Source: Pseudobacter sp.
GTDB lineage: Bacteria > Bacteroidota > Bacteroidia > Chitinophagales > Chitinophagaceae
Direction of reading: 5' to 3'
Length of the DNA stretch: 64,000 bases
Assembly: GCA_017849455.1 (NCBI GenBank)
Contig: JAFIGX010000022.1
Location: 682,001-746,000 of the forward strand
Under the pieces are notes generated by a model that was not told the origin of the DNA, did no database searches, and saw nothing but the letters and a program-made list of their open reading frames with translations. Below are positions 42,989 through 52,238 of the stretch, one piece after another (position 1 is the first letter of the stretch; every line of letters starts with the position of its first letter). The position numbers were made by a program, and so were the translations under genes.

Positions 42989-43100
42989 CAATACATCAAT
43001 AGAATGATCATTAGTCGCCAGTCTTCTCCATTCCTTTGTATCTTAGTAACCTGACCAACAATCAGACCTCCTTCATTTCATAACCTCTCAAAAGCAATTC

Positions 43101-43922
43101 ATGACCATCGATAGCCACGTACATTTCTGGAAATACAATAAGCAGCGCGATGCCTGGATGGATGATATGAAAGCGTTGCAACAGGATTACCTGCCGGAAC
43201 ATCTTTCGCTGACCCTCAAAAGAAATGGGGTGGATGGACTGGTGGCCGTGCAGGCCAGCCAGGAAGAAGTGGAAACACGTTTCCTCGTCGAGCTTTCCCA
43301 TACCCATGCGGAAATCAAAGGCGTGGTAGGCTGGATCGACCTCCAGGCAGCAAACCTGGAAGAACGCCTGCAGCATTTTTCACAGTATTCCATTATTAAA
43401 GGATATCGCCATATCGTGCAGGCAGAACCCGATGATTTTTTGTTGCGGCCAGCCTTTCAACGCGGCGTCCAGGCATTGAAGGCATTCAACTATACCTATG
43501 ATGTATTGATCTATCCGAAGCAACTGCCCGCAGCCATCAAATTCGTGGCCGATTTCCCTGATCAGCCCCTCGTGATCGACCATTGCGCCAAGCCCGATAT
43601 CCGCCATAAAAAAATGGATGGCTGGAAAGACCAGGTACAGGAAATAGCCAAATACCCGCATGTATCCTGCAAACTATCCGGACTGCTCACAGAGGCTGCC
43701 TGGAAAGAATGGAGCGCCGCCGATTTCTACCCCTATCTCGATGTGGTCTTCGAAGCATTCGGTACAGACAGGCTCCTGTTCGGGAGCGACTGGCCCGTGA
43801 TCCTGGTCAGCGGCATGTACGTACAGTGGAAAAGCCTCCTCGAAAAATATATGGAGAACTTCAGCCAGGAAGACAGGGAAAAGGTTTTCGGCCTCAATGC
43901 CACCCGTTTTTACAATTTGTAA
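43101..43922 (+). CDS. Amidohydrolase family protein (COG3618, lactonase-like)
   Basis: A 273-residue TIM-barrel amidohydrolase. It starts MTIDSHVHFWKYN (metal HxH), then GVVGWIDLQA, GYRHIVQAEPDDFLL, PLVIDHCAKPD and LLFGSDWPV (metal Asp). This arrangement is that of the L-fucono-lactonase/4-sulfomuconolactonase group. It likely opens a sugar lactone, but no sugar-catabolism genes are adjacent. It is separated from hipA by 112 bases. Confidence 0.82.
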   Translation: MTIDSHVHFWKYNKQRDAWMDDMKALQQDYLPEHLSLTLKRNGVDGLVAVQASQEEVETRFLVELSHTHAEIKGVVGWIDLQAANLEERLQHFSQYSIIKGYRHIVQAEPDDFLLRPAFQRGVQALKAFNYTYDVLIYPKQLPAAIKFVADFPDQPLVIDHCAKPDIRHKKMDGWKDQVQEIAKYPHVSCKLSGLLTEAAWKEWSAADFYPYLDVVFEAFGTDRLLFGSDWPVILVSGMYVQWKSLLEKYMENFSQEDREKVFGLNATRFYNL

Positions 43923-43996
43923 AAAATACACACTTATTGTAGCATCATATCCCGATTTTTGGTATATTAGGCTACCAAAACGAGGCATCGGCTCAT

Positions 43997-44563
43997 TTGA
44001 AACGCTTTGCCGCCATATTACTGCTCGGGATCTTATTCTTCAACTGGTACGGTTACCGGCTGGTGTCCGATCTCTTACAACACCAGGCAGACGCTCGCCT
44101 CGAAGCACGCCTCGATCAGAACGATTACGACGATTCCCAACTCATAGAAATGCGCGTAACACTCACCCTTCCTTACCAGACCAACTGGGCAGGATTTGAA
44201 CGCATAGACGGTGAAATAGAGATCAACGGCATACATTATAAATATGTAAAACGCAAGGTAGAGAACGGCCAACTCGTTTTGCTTTGCCTGCCCGATGAGA
44301 CCAGGATGCGCCTGCAGACCGCCCGCGACGATTTCTTCAAGCTCGTGAACGATCTCCAACATCCTTCCCAGAATAAAAAATCTGAAAACACTCATTCCTT
44401 TTCCTTCAATATCAGTTCCGAGTACTGGCAACAAAAAAATGAATGGAGCCTCGCCGCTATCACACTGCTCCACCAACACTTTATACAACGTAATGCCAGC
44501 GTACATTCCACTCCGTTTCATCTCCTGCCTGAGCAGCCTCCTGAGCTGAACGCTGCTGCCTGA
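43997..44563 (+). CDS. Hypothetical membrane-anchored protein
   Basis: A 188-residue protein with a TTG start and an N-terminal hydrophobic helix (RFAAILLLGILFFNWYGYRL) that is a signal anchor or signal peptide. The remainder is soluble, with no recognised family; it has several beta-like stretches (EIEINGIHYKYVKRK). It lies upstream of the haloperoxidase-like gene in the same direction. Confidence 0.6.
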   Translation: MKRFAAILLLGILFFNWYGYRLVSDLLQHQADARLEARLDQNDYDDSQLIEMRVTLTLPYQTNWAGFERIDGEIEINGIHYKYVKRKVENGQLVLLCLPDETRMRLQTARDDFFKLVNDLQHPSQNKKSENTHSFSFNISSEYWQQKNEWSLAAITLLHQHFIQRNASVHSTPFHLLPEQPPELNAAA

Positions 44564-44644
44564 CCTTTACTGAACAAAACTTCATGGTACCTGGTAGCAC
44601 TGCCAGTACTATCGCATTCACGTATTCAATAGACCCTGTTTATT

Positions 44645-45988
44645 ATGCGCAAATCGCTTGCGGCATTCCTGATGCCAGTAGTCCTCTGGGCCTCCTGCAG
44701 TAATCCGAAAGATTACCAGCAGGTGCTCCATGATCCCGTATTATATAGCGTTGTTACCGGCCAGCTCACTGAAGTGATCACCTATGATATTTTCACGCCA
44801 CCGGTAGCCAGCCGGATCTACGCATACTCACACCTGGCTGCCTATGAAACCATGGCCGCGGGCGATAGCAGTTATCATTCCCTGGATGGCCAGTTGAAAG
44901 GGCTGAAAGGCTTACCCAAACCTGATCCTGGCAAAAAGATCGATTATCCGTACGCAGCCATGATGGCATTTATGGAAGTCGGGAAAACACTCACTTTCTC
45001 CAAAGACAAGACAGGCAAGATCATAGATTCCCTGAGAATGCTGGCCACAGAACATGGAATGCCGAAGGATATGCGGGAAAATTCGGAAGCATTTGCCACC
45101 CGTGTAGGACAAGCCATCCTCGACTGGTCTAAAAAAGATAATTACGCGCAAACACGATCCGCCGCCAAATACACGGTACCGAATGAAGAAGGCAAATGGG
45201 TGCCTACGCCACCCGGCTATTTCCCGGCTGTAGAGCCCCAATGGCGCACCATCCGCACCATTGCGCTCGATAGCAGCAGTCAATACCTCCCACCCCCACC
45301 ACCTGCATTCAGCCCGGATTCCACCAAGGCCTTCTATCGGTGGTTCCGGCAGGTATACGATACCGTTATACATCTCACCGATGAACAAAAGGCCATCGCC
45401 AGTTTCTGGGATTGCAACGGTTTCAAATTGAATGTGGTAGGGCATACGATGTATGCTACCAAGGCCATGACGCCAGGTGGCCATTGGATGGGCATTATCG
45501 GCACCATCTGCCGGGATAAGAAAGTCGGTTTCAGCGAAACCATTTATACCTATACTACCAGCGCATTTGCATTGATGGACGCATTTATTTCCTGCTGGGA
45601 TTCCAAATACACCTGGAGCCTCGTGAGGCCGGAGACCGTGATCAACAAATACATCGATGCCAACTGGAAACCTTTCCTGCAAACGCCGCCATTTCCTGAA
45701 TATACCAGTGGCCATTCGGAGATCTCCAGTGCCGTTGCAACAGTTCTGGAACATATTTATGGAGATAATGTGGCATTCCGCGATTCTACCGAACGCCCCT
45801 GGGGCTGGCCCGACAGGGCCTTCAACTCCGTACGTGAGGCGGCCGATGAAGCAGGTATGAGCCGCTTCTATGGAGGAATACATTACCGGGAATCCATCAT
45901 TGTTGCCAAAGATCAGGGCATTAAAGTAGGCGCCCTGGTGATGACCAAATTGAAAATGAGCAAACGCCAGTTACTCGGCGCCAGATAA
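44645..45988 (+). CDS. Vanadium-dependent haloperoxidase-like lipoprotein (PAP2 superfamily)
   Basis: A 447-residue exported lipoprotein (lipobox VLWASC). The C-terminal PAP2 motifs bind vanadate or phosphate: KYTWSLVRPET, then PEYTSGHSEISS (His), then MSRFYGGIHYRES (His, with Glu in place of the usual final Asp). The N-terminal half is the helical region of vanadium haloperoxidases. It could be a haloperoxidase or a phosphatase; the family spacing favours the former. It is followed 18 bases later by a beta-barrel protein gene, so they are probably co-transcribed. Confidence 0.85.
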   Translation: MRKSLAAFLMPVVLWASCSNPKDYQQVLHDPVLYSVVTGQLTEVITYDIFTPPVASRIYAYSHLAAYETMAAGDSSYHSLDGQLKGLKGLPKPDPGKKIDYPYAAMMAFMEVGKTLTFSKDKTGKIIDSLRMLATEHGMPKDMRENSEAFATRVGQAILDWSKKDNYAQTRSAAKYTVPNEEGKWVPTPPGYFPAVEPQWRTIRTIALDSSSQYLPPPPPAFSPDSTKAFYRWFRQVYDTVIHLTDEQKAIASFWDCNGFKLNVVGHTMYATKAMTPGGHWMGIIGTICRDKKVGFSETIYTYTTSAFALMDAFISCWDSKYTWSLVRPETVINKYIDANWKPFLQTPPFPEYTSGHSEISSAVATVLEHIYGDNVAFRDSTERPWGWPDRAFNSVREAADEAGMSRFYGGIHYRESIIVAKDQGIKVGALVMTKLKMSKRQLLGAR

Positions 45989-46006
45989 CACCTTAACAAC
46001 ACGCTT

Positions 46007-47098
46007 ATGAAAAAATTATTCATCATATTCATTGCCTTCTTCAGCATGCTGGCAGAAGCCCACTCGCAGGGATGCGTAGCCATCCGCAGTACCGGCGCTG
46101 TATGCACCCGGCCCGATGCCGCCAGGGACGCACAACAGGGATGGCAGATCAATACCGTGTACCGCTATTTCAAATCATTCCGCCATTTTGTAGGAAGGGA
46201 AGAACAAAAGGAAAGACTGGAAAAAAATACGGAAGTGATCAACTGGCAGCATAGCCTCGATCTCTCCATCGTGAGGCATTTCAATAACCGTTGGTCGCTC
46301 GCATTGAATGCTCCGATCCTCGCCAATACACGTTCCTCCCTGTATGAACACGGCGGCAATAACGCCGGGAAGAATGCCAGGCATAAAACACATTCGTTCG
46401 GACTGGGCGATATCCGCCTCACCGTATATCACTGGTTGCTCGATCCGGCACGGATGCCCAAAGGCAATATCCAGGTGGGATTGGGCCTGAAACTGGCCAC
46501 CGGTGATTATAAAGTGGAAGATTTCTTTTACAAGAATGATTCCACGAAGACCCTTGGGCCCGTCGACCAATCCATCCAGCTGGGAGACGGCGGAACAGGC
46601 TTCACGACCGAGATCAATGCCTATTATAATTTCACACATACGATCAGCGTGTACGGCAGCTTCTATTATCTTTTCAACCCCAGGGAACAGAACGGTACTT
46701 CCACTTCGAGGGGCGCCGCTCCTTCTGCATCTGCCCTTGCGTACGGCACCAGCACCATGAGCGTGCCCGACCAATATATGGCGAGGGCAGGCGGTAATTT
46801 CATGTTCGGCCAGCTCTCCGCTTCAGCCGGCATGCGCATGGAATGCATCCCTTCCCGCGACCTGATCGGCGGCAGCAGTGGATTCCGCAGGCCGGGCTAT
46901 GTGATATCGGCAGAACCCGGGGTTTCGTATCAGTTCAAAAAACTAAGTGCCTTCGCTACTGTGCCGGTCGCCATTGTACGCAACCGCACCCAGAGCTATT
47001 CCGATAAACTGAGAACACAAATGACCGGTGTGTATACACAGGGAGATGCCGCATTTGCGGATTATTCGATCAATATCGGTTGTTCATTCAGGTTATAA
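46007..47098 (+). CDS. Outer-membrane beta-barrel protein of unknown function
   Basis: A 363-residue protein with a signal peptide (residues 1-20) and alternating beta-strand patterns such as QHSLDLSIVRHFNNRWSLAL and IQVGLGLKLATGDYKV, ending in a typical barrel C-terminus (YSINIGCSFRL, last residue after aromatic). The N-terminal mature part has a Cys-containing segment (GCVAIRSTGAVC). It is probably an outer-membrane channel working with the haloperoxidase-like protein; no specific family was recognised. Confidence 0.75.
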   Translation: MKKLFIIFIAFFSMLAEAHSQGCVAIRSTGAVCTRPDAARDAQQGWQINTVYRYFKSFRHFVGREEQKERLEKNTEVINWQHSLDLSIVRHFNNRWSLALNAPILANTRSSLYEHGGNNAGKNARHKTHSFGLGDIRLTVYHWLLDPARMPKGNIQVGLGLKLATGDYKVEDFFYKNDSTKTLGPVDQSIQLGDGGTGFTTEINAYYNFTHTISVYGSFYYLFNPREQNGTSTSRGAAPSASALAYGTSTMSVPDQYMARAGGNFMFGQLSASAGMRMECIPSRDLIGGSSGFRRPGYVISAEPGVSYQFKKLSAFATVPVAIVRNRTQSYSDKLRTQMTGVYTQGDAAFADYSINIGCSFRL

Positions 47099-47157
47099 TT
47101 CAAATGAACACCAAAACCCCGTACCTGTTCATTTCAATGTTTGCTAAACTTAACAGT

Positions 47158-47547
47158 ATGCAACAGGTTAAAAAATTATACAGGCAATGCTTCCTGGTCA
47201 CTTTTTGCCTGCTGATGATGTTCCGGGCCAGTTCGCAAACCGACCTCGATGGGATCATGATGGCCAAAAACAATTTTTGCACCGGCTTCCAGTATTCCTA
47301 CAGCAGTTGGGACCATTACTGGGAAGGCGCCCTGAAAAGGAACAATGAGAATCTCGGCACGGTGTCTACACAAATGCCGGGATGGATGGGAAGCTATGGT
47401 ATCACTCATCGCATCAACGCGCTTTTCAGCATCCCCTATGTAAAAACAAAAGCCTCCGCCGGTACACTCCACAGTATGAAAGGATTCCAGGACCTGAGCC
47501 TGATGATCAAATGGAAAGCACTTGAAACCAAATGGGGCAAAGGCTGA
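47158..47547 (+). pseudogene. Truncated outer-membrane barrel protein gene
   Basis: A frame of 129 codons from MQQVKKLYRQ. After a signal peptide it reads TDLDGIMMAKNNFCTGFQYS, then SWDHYWEG, then HRINALFSIPYVKTKASAG. This resembles the N-terminal third of an outer-membrane protein of about 300 residues (memory). The frame stops at KWGKG, and neither that frame nor the others continue the barrel afterwards. It probably lost its 3' end by deletion. A longer in-frame start at 47080 is also open. Confidence 0.55.
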
Positions 47548-47629
47548 CGGGGCGGGCAACTGACAACCCGTACACGAAACTTTTCGCAGATAATAACTTT
47601 TTTGATATGGTTGTATAATTGGTTATCGT

Positions 47630-47656
47630 CGTCCCGTGTCTACGGGACGTTTTTTT
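47630..47656 (+). terminator. Rho-independent terminator
   Basis: A perfect 8-bp stem, cgtcccgt (47630-47637) with acgggacg (47642-47649), has loop gtct and is followed by seven Ts. It separates the haloperoxidase block from trehalase. Confidence 0.88.
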
Positions 47657-47687
47657 ATATTAATTTCGGCTTACTAAAACGGTCGCG

Positions 47688-49295
47688 ATGAAAAAATTCC
47701 TACTCCTTGTTTTCTTCGTATCGTACAGCCTGTTCAATCTTGCACAACAGCCGGCCACGCTGGACAAGCCTGCACAACTACCCGCCACACCGGATAAGAT
47801 CTATGGCGAATTGTTCCGGGAAGTGCAAATGAATAAGATCTTCCCCGATGGAAAGACCTTTGTGGACTGCATTCCCAAACGCAATCCCAAAGACATCATG
47901 TATGATTATGGCCTCAGGAAAGGATCTCATTTCGACCTGAAAAAATTCGTGGACGAGAATTTCGAATTACCCCCAACCCCACAACTCAATTATATCACCC
48001 AGGAGAAGGATGTAGTGATGCATATCAAAAATCTCTGGGGCGTTCTCCGCAGAGAGCCTGATAAACCAGTAGAAGGCAGCTCACTGTTACCCTTACCCTA
48101 TCCTTATATAGTGCCTGGCGGCAGGTTCCGTGAGATCTATTACTGGGATTCCTATTTCACCATGCTGGGATTGAAGGAAAGCGGTGAAACGGAAATGATC
48201 CGTAATATGGTCAGCAATTTTGCCTACCTCATCGATACTTATGGCCATATCCCCAATGGCAACAGGACCTATTATCTCAGCCGCTCGCAACCTCCATTCT
48301 TTGCCCTGATGGTCGACCTGCTGGCCGAGCTCCAGGGCGATTCCGTTTTTGTGAGCTTCCTCCCTGCCATGGAGAAAGAATATAATTTCTGGATGGAAGG
48401 AACCGAGAAGCTCAAACACGGACAGGCTTCCCGTCGCGTAGTAAAAATGATGGATGGGACCATTATGAACCGGTACTGGGACGATAACCCGGCTCCCCGC
48501 CAGGAGAGCTACCGGGAAGATGTTGAAACCGCCGAAAGATCGAAAAGGAGCAAGACCGAAATATACCGCCACCTCCGGGCAGGCGCCGAGAGCGGCATCG
48601 ATTTCAGCAGCCGCTGGTTTGCCGATAAGAAAAACCTGGGCACCATACAGACCACCAATTTCATTCCCGTCGACCTCAACGCCCTGCTCTACAAGCTCGA
48701 ACTGGTGATTGCACGTGCCCGGCTGCTGAACCACGATGAAAAGGGGGCGAATGAATTCCGCAAAAAAGCAGATACCCGCTTATTGGCCATCGACAAGTTC
48801 TGCTGGAACAAACGGATCAATTATTACACGGATTACAATTTCATCATACAAAAACAATCCGACATCGTTTCGCCTGCCGGCATGTACCCCTTCTGTGTGT
48901 TCAACCGCAAGCTGGATTATATGAGCCTGCTGGCGCTCAAATCGGGCGTTGTGGTGAAAGAAAAATTATTGAAGGATGGCGGTATCGCCACTACGGAACA
49001 CAATACAGGCCAGCAATGGGATGCGCCCAACGGCTGGCCTCCGCTGGAATGGATGACCGTCTGGGGCTTCGAGCGATGCGGTCAGCGTGAGCTGGCCAGG
49101 GAGATCGGCACCCGCTGGATCAGGATCAATGTAGATGTTTTCAAACGTACCGGCAAGCTCATGGAAAAATACAACGTGGCAGATACGCATCTCGATGCAG
49201 GCGGCGGTGAATACCCGGGCCAGGACGGCTTCGGGTGGACGAATGGCGTGCTGCTTAAGCTCATTTCGATGTATGGCCTGCCGAAAGAGAATTGA
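47688..49295 (+). CDS. treA: Periplasmic trehalase (GH37)
   Basis: A 535-residue exported enzyme (signal peptide about residues 1-20). Trehalase signature 1, PGGRFREIYYWDSY, is at 143-156, and signature 2, QWDAPNGWPP, is near 445. It splits trehalose into two glucose molecules. Length agrees with TreA/TreF. It is alone between a terminator upstream and a convergent lipoprotein gene that begins at the very next base after its stop. Confidence 0.93.
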   Translation: MKKFLLLVFFVSYSLFNLAQQPATLDKPAQLPATPDKIYGELFREVQMNKIFPDGKTFVDCIPKRNPKDIMYDYGLRKGSHFDLKKFVDENFELPPTPQLNYITQEKDVVMHIKNLWGVLRREPDKPVEGSSLLPLPYPYIVPGGRFREIYYWDSYFTMLGLKESGETEMIRNMVSNFAYLIDTYGHIPNGNRTYYLSRSQPPFFALMVDLLAELQGDSVFVSFLPAMEKEYNFWMEGTEKLKHGQASRRVVKMMDGTIMNRYWDDNPAPRQESYREDVETAERSKRSKTEIYRHLRAGAESGIDFSSRWFADKKNLGTIQTTNFIPVDLNALLYKLELVIARARLLNHDEKGANEFRKKADTRLLAIDKFCWNKRINYYTDYNFIIQKQSDIVSPAGMYPFCVFNRKLDYMSLLALKSGVVVKEKLLKDGGIATTEHNTGQQWDAPNGWPPLEWMTVWGFERCGQRELAREIGTRWIRINVDVFKRTGKLMEKYNVADTHLDAGGGEYPGQDGFGWTNGVLLKLISMYGLPKEN

Positions 49296-50213
49296 TCATT
49301 TGATAGTAGGCAACATACCCCTGATGCCCATGTCCACTACTTTTTCATCTTTGCCCGGCTCCCATTTATTATCGGCCACCACCTCTTCCCATTCAAAACT
49401 TTTGTTGGTGGAGAAGCTCACTTCCACAACAATGTTCGCCGTCTCATTACCCGTGATCACCAGCTTGCCGGGTGAGAAAGCTCCAGTCACCACACAGGAA
49501 CCGGGAGGGATGGGGGATGTGGAAGCGATAGGGTTCACCACAGTAGTACTGCCCTCCGGCGATTGTCCGCTGGTGGAATACGGGAAGGTATAACCGCCTG
49601 CGCTCAGGACTGTTTCAAATCCCCAGAAACCTTGTTTTTTATTGCCATTCACGGCAATGCTCTGGTTCTTTATTTTGAAACTGGTGATATAGGTATTGAA
49701 GCCAATGAAGCCTGCGAATGTTCCTGTGAAATCCTGTTTGATGGTGATGCCGCTGATAGTTGTATCCACTCTATATTTCACGTCGGCATTCTGGTAAGCG
49801 ATCGAAACGCGAAGCCATTCATAAGTGCCGGGCTTCACCTCTTTGAGGGGAATGGAAAAGAATTTCTCACCATTGCCGGCCAGGGTTGCTTTGGAAAAAT
49901 CGATGGCATTGCTGCCGCCGGTAGTGGTCTCGTCGGCCCTGTATATAACGGCGCCTCCCTGCAATGGGGTCAGCGCTTGCGGGGCCAGCTCGATATAATG
50001 TGCGCTCATGCTGTTCATCACGGGGCTTTGCGCAGCATGTCCGCTGGCTACCGTGGAAGGCTGACCTATATTGTTCAGCCGGGCCTGGGTAGAATCGAAT
50101 TTAAATGTAAAGATCAGTTTGGGGCCCGCATCGGCATCATCTCCGCTGCTTTTCTTGCAACCGGTGGCAGCCAATGCGAAAGGTATGGTCAGGAGCAGGA
50201 TCTGGTTTCTCAT
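49296..50213 (-). CDS. Exported lipoprotein of unknown function
   Basis: About 305 residues from the start MRNQILLLTIPF; an in-frame ATG 14 codons upstream is less likely because it precedes the signal peptide. The lipobox is LAATGC, then KKSSGDD. The mature part is beta-rich and carries two or three probable jelly-roll-like repeats (FTFKFDSTQARL; FAGFIGFNTYITSF). No family is recognised. It is divergent from the OXA-like gene. Confidence 0.7.
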   Translation of the reverse strand: MRNQILLLTIPFALAATGCKKSSGDDADAGPKLIFTFKFDSTQARLNNIGQPSTVASGHAAQSPVMNSMSAHYIELAPQALTPLQGGAVIYRADETTTGGSNAIDFSKATLAGNGEKFFSIPLKEVKPGTYEWLRVSIAYQNADVKYRVDTTISGITIKQDFTGTFAGFIGFNTYITSFKIKNQSIAVNGNKKQGFWGFETVLSAGGYTFPYSTSGQSPEGSTTVVNPIASTSPIPPGSCVVTGAFSPGKLVITGNETANIVVEVSFSTNKSFEWEEVVADNKWEPGKDEKVVDMGIRGMLPTIK

Positions 50214-50258
50214 GAGGATTTTCTTTGTCCTGTTAAAACGAAATACACCCCTCAAAAA

Positions 50259-50287
50259 TTGTCAATGGGTCATCCTCATTACCTTTG
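50259..50287 (+). promoter_or_regulatory. Promoter of the OXA-like gene
   Basis: TTG (50259-50261), an 18-base spacer and TACCTTTG (50280-50287, exact TAnnTTTG). The start lies about 8 bases before the ATG at 50302. Confidence 0.65.
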
Positions 50288-50301
50288 CACAAATTTTTTG
50301 T

Positions 50302-51129
50302 ATGACCCTACGCCGCATCCTGGCGATTTGCCTGATACCCATTGGTTTTGCTGCCTGTTCACCCAATAATGTAAGGGAAGACAACAGCCTGAAAAAGTAT
50401 TTCGACGAACAACATGTCACCGGCTGTTTCGGCCTGTTCGATAATGGCCAGGGGCGTTTCACCGTTTACAACCTCTCCCGCTTCAGCGACAGCGCCTACC
50501 TGCCCGCCTCCACTTTCAAGATCGTGAATTCACTGATCGGGCTGGAAACCGGGCAGGTGCTGGATACCAATACCGTGTTCAACTGGGATGGCAGGGACCG
50601 CGGCCGGACTGAATGCAACAGGGATATGAATATGTGGGACGCTTTCCGCATTTCCTGCCCACCCTGGTACATGGAACTTGCCCGCCGCATCGGGCAGCCC
50701 ACCATGCAGCGCTATCTCGATACACTCGGTTATGCCCACCGATACGGCTCCTTCACCATCAAGAACAATCTCGATACCTTCTGGCTCGATAACTCCGCAA
50801 AAGTGACGGCCGATGAACAACTGGGCCTCGTCAAAAAATTGTATTTCGACCAACTGCCTTTCCAGAAACGCTCCCAAAGGATCGTACGCAGCATGATGCT
50901 CTGGGAGAACAATGCCAACTACCAGCTCTATTATAAAACAGGATGGGGCCATACCGAAAATGATCATTCTTTGGGCTGGATAGTAGGCTGGATCGAAGAG
51001 AACAAACACCCGTATTTTTTCGTGCTGCAGATCGAATCGCCCGAACATGATTTCAATATGGCGCCCGTCCGCACAGGCATCCTGAAGAATATCCTGAAGC
51101 AGCTAGGGTTCATGGAAGGAAAAAAATAA
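50302..51129 (+). CDS. Class D (OXA-type) beta-lactamase-like lipoprotein
   Basis: A 275-residue exported lipoprotein (lipobox FAAC). Class D motifs are S70-T-F-K73, S118-C-P (standard S-x-V), Y148-G-S (standard YGN) and K212-T-G. The start is fixed by the ATG at 50302, just behind the promoter. The Ser-Lys nucleophile pair and KTG are intact, so acylation by beta-lactams is likely. The Val-to-Pro and Asn-to-Ser changes may alter turnover. It is chromosomal with no mobile element nearby, so it is probably intrinsic. Confidence 0.88.
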   Translation: MTLRRILAICLIPIGFAACSPNNVREDNSLKKYFDEQHVTGCFGLFDNGQGRFTVYNLSRFSDSAYLPASTFKIVNSLIGLETGQVLDTNTVFNWDGRDRGRTECNRDMNMWDAFRISCPPWYMELARRIGQPTMQRYLDTLGYAHRYGSFTIKNNLDTFWLDNSAKVTADEQLGLVKKLYFDQLPFQKRSQRIVRSMMLWENNANYQLYYKTGWGHTENDHSLGWIVGWIEENKHPYFFVLQIESPEHDFNMAPVRTGILKNILKQLGFMEGKK

Positions 51130-51239
51130 TTGAATAAAAAATCGCCATCCGCACAATATTTTAATTGTCTTTCACCAGGCCCTTTTGGCTTTTATTTTGC
51201 TATAGTATTCGTACATTACTGGGCATCAATACAACAAGC

Positions 51240-52238
51240 TTGTACCATTTCCAACATATCGAGTACCTGCCCGGCCTGGCCGCTCTCCCTTTAGCGGCCG
51301 GTCTGTATATGCTTGCTTTATATTGGAAAAAAAGGGCCGTTAAAAAGATCGGCGACGAAAAGCTGGTGAGCCAACTGATCCGCAATTATTCTCCCTTCCA
51401 TTTCCTGCTCAAATTCCTGTTCCTGGCCGTGGCGCTGGCAGCCATTATTCTTGGCGCTGCCAATCTCCGCAGCCCCGACGCCATGGAGAATGTATCACGG
51501 AAAGGAGTAGACGTAGTGATCGCTATCGATGTGAGCAAAAGCATGCTGGCGGAAGATATCAAACCGAACCGGCTGGAAAGGGCCAGGCAACTGGTATACA
51601 AACTGATGGACAAACTGCCCGATGATCGTCTCGGGCTGGTATTGTTTGCCGGCCGGGCCTATATGCAGATGCCCCTTACTACTGACCATAGCGCTGCCCG
51701 CATGTATGTGCAGCAGGCCGGGCCCGATGTAGTGCCTACCCAGGGCACTGTGATCGCAGAAGCCCTACGCACCTCCAATATGGCGTTCAACAGCAAGGAA
51801 AGGAAATTCAAGTCGATCGTGCTGATCACGGATGGGGAAGATCATGATCCGCAGGCCATCCCGCTGGCGCAGCAAATGGCAGAGGATGGGGTCATGATCA
51901 ATACCATTGGCATCGGCTCACCCGAAGGTTCGCCCATCCCGGACCCTGTTACCAATGGTTTCAAAAGAGATGAGGCTGGCAATACCATCATCTCTAAACT
52001 CAATGAAGCAGAACTGCAGCAACTGGCAGCGCTCACCAAAGGCACTTATATCCGGCTGAACGATATCGACGAAGCAGTGGACGCTATCATGAAACAATTA
52101 GGCACCATCGAACGAACTTCACCGGACGACAGCGCATTCAGGGACTATAAGAATTATTTTCAATGGTTCCTTTTCCTGGCCCTGGTATTGCTCGTGGCGG
52201 AATTCTTTTTCCCGGAACGAAAATGGAAAACGGCATGA
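51240..52238 (+). CDS. batB: von Willebrand factor A domain membrane protein (BatB-like)
   Basis: About 333 residues from a TTG start. The sequence after it (YHFQHIEYLPGLAALP) matches the usual BatB N-terminus, whereas a longer frame from 51165 adds 25 residues that do not. The protein has helices at about residues 8-26 and 50-72, then a VWA domain with the MIDAS motif VIAIDVSKSM and GLVLFAGRAY, and a final helix before the end. BatA/B/C/D/E proteins help Bacteroidota and others tolerate stress. BatC follows with a 4-base overlap; no BatA gene is adjacent. Confidence 0.82.
   Translation: MYHFQHIEYLPGLAALPLAAGLYMLALYWKKRAVKKIGDEKLVSQLIRNYSPFHFLLKFLFLAVALAAIILGAANLRSPDAMENVSRKGVDVVIAIDVSKSMLAEDIKPNRLERARQLVYKLMDKLPDDRLGLVLFAGRAYMQMPLTTDHSAARMYVQQAGPDVVPTQGTVIAEALRTSNMAFNSKERKFKSIVLITDGEDHDPQAIPLAQQMAEDGVMINTIGIGSPEGSPIPDPVTNGFKRDEAGNTIISKLNEAELQQLAALTKGTYIRLNDIDEAVDAIMKQLGTIERTSPDDSAFRDYKNYFQWFLFLALVLLVAEFFFPERKWKTA

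Noticed and set aside
43910..43928. AT-only hairpin at the end of the amidohydrolase gene as a terminator
   Set aside because: The stem has almost no G-C pairs and no T tract follows on the plus strand.
44912..45883. Long minus-strand open frame inside the haloperoxidase-like gene
   Set aside because: It is antisense to PAP2 motifs and has no recognisable protein features.
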